DNA of 64,000 bases, from positions 54,199 to 118,198 of the forward strand of contig NZ_QHLQ01000014.1 in NCBI RefSeq assembly GCF_011813015.1. Reading direction: 5' to 3'. Below are positions 63,994 through 64,000 of this stretch, piece by piece; position 1 is the first letter of the stretch, and every line of letters begins with the position of its first letter. Under the pieces are notes generated by a model. It was not told where the DNA came from and searched no databases. It was given only the letters and a program-made list of their open reading frames with translations. A program made the position numbers and the translations under genes. Source of the stretch: Parasedimentitalea denitrificans (GTDB taxonomy: Bacteria; Pseudomonadota; Alphaproteobacteria; Rhodobacterales; Rhodobacteraceae).

Positions 63994-64000
63994 ATGAGAA
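63994..64000 (+). CDS. Start of a gene cut by the window edge
   Basis: An ATG at 63994 is preceded by GAGGAG (63982-63987) with six bases between. Only two codons are visible, so identity cannot be judged. Upstream spacing and position right after a truncated gene would fit a transposase, which is a guess. Confidence 0.35.

Overview
The window looks like a chromosomal segment of a marine alphaproteobacterium of the family Rhodobacteraceae (Roseobacter group). This is inferred from gene content and motifs, not from a database search. The clues are a cytochrome aa3 oxidase subunit I gene standing apart from its partner subunits, an NDUFS4-type complex I accessory subunit, three FnrL/FNR-type boxes (TTGAT-N4-ATCAA), a lone lipB, a DppA-type peptide transporter and base composition in the upper fifties percent G+C by eye. 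There is no rRNA, CRISPR array or intact prophage. One tRNA (Leu, GAG anticodon) is present.

Layout. 1-2.0 kb: 3'-truncated class III adenylate cyclase with a FlgO/TolB-like module, then a methyltransferase (both minus). 2.4-3.1 kb: secreted trypsin-like protease. 3.2-10.4 kb: a minus-strand type I secretion locus in the order adhesin, TolC-like lipoprotein, LapB-like ABC exporter, HlyD-like adaptor; the exporter and adaptor genes overlap their upstream neighbours. 11.1-15.9 kb: the prkA-yeaH-spoVR stress/starvation trio. 15.9-17.5 kb: CsoR-type metal repressor and MFS exporter. 17.8-25.1 kb: peptide uptake operon (dppA, M24 peptidase, dppBCDF) with a convergent GntR regulator. 25.2-27.3 kb: ArsR-SRPBCC pair and glutathione-dependent formaldehyde dehydrogenase. 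27.6-30.6 kb: CopA/CueR copper efflux. 30.7-31.5 kb: BKACE-type enzyme. 31.9-38.6 kb: branched-chain-type ABC transporter with an acyl-CoA synthetase inside the operon. 38.9-40.6 kb: winged-helix/FlgO/TPR regulator. 40.8-43.2 kb: ctaD and a HIT protein with an FNR box between them. 43.2-44.5 kb: decayed IS5-family element abutting a broken alpha/beta hydrolase. 44.5-46.1 kb: lipB, DsbA-family gene, tRNA-Leu.

From 46.2 kb the content is more accessory: two glycosyltransferase-like genes, a gene-poor stretch (49.7-50.5 kb), a lysine-rich helical protein with two hydrophobic segments, and a beta-helix (pectate-lyase-like) protein. From 54 kb there are housekeeping and small genes (HugZ-like, beta-barrel, ABM monooxygenase, universal stress protein, YbaK, cupin, formate/nitrite channel, uvrB, NDUFS4) with two sets of structured intergenic repeats. 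The last kilobase is non-coding sequence plus what looks like a truncated membrane protein gene.

How it fits together. Several modules carry their own visible switch: CopA behind a CueR-type 19-bp-spacer promoter with cueR downstream, the CsoR-type gene behind a C6G7 palindrome, arsR with a palindrome touching its start codon, and usp, the formate/nitrite channel and ctaD near FNR boxes. The oxygen-linked set (ctaD, usp, formate/nitrite channel) suggests an FnrL-type regulon. Many start codons were moved inward from the longest possible reading frame, because a Shine-Dalgarno sequence, a signal peptide or a promoter position favours the internal start.
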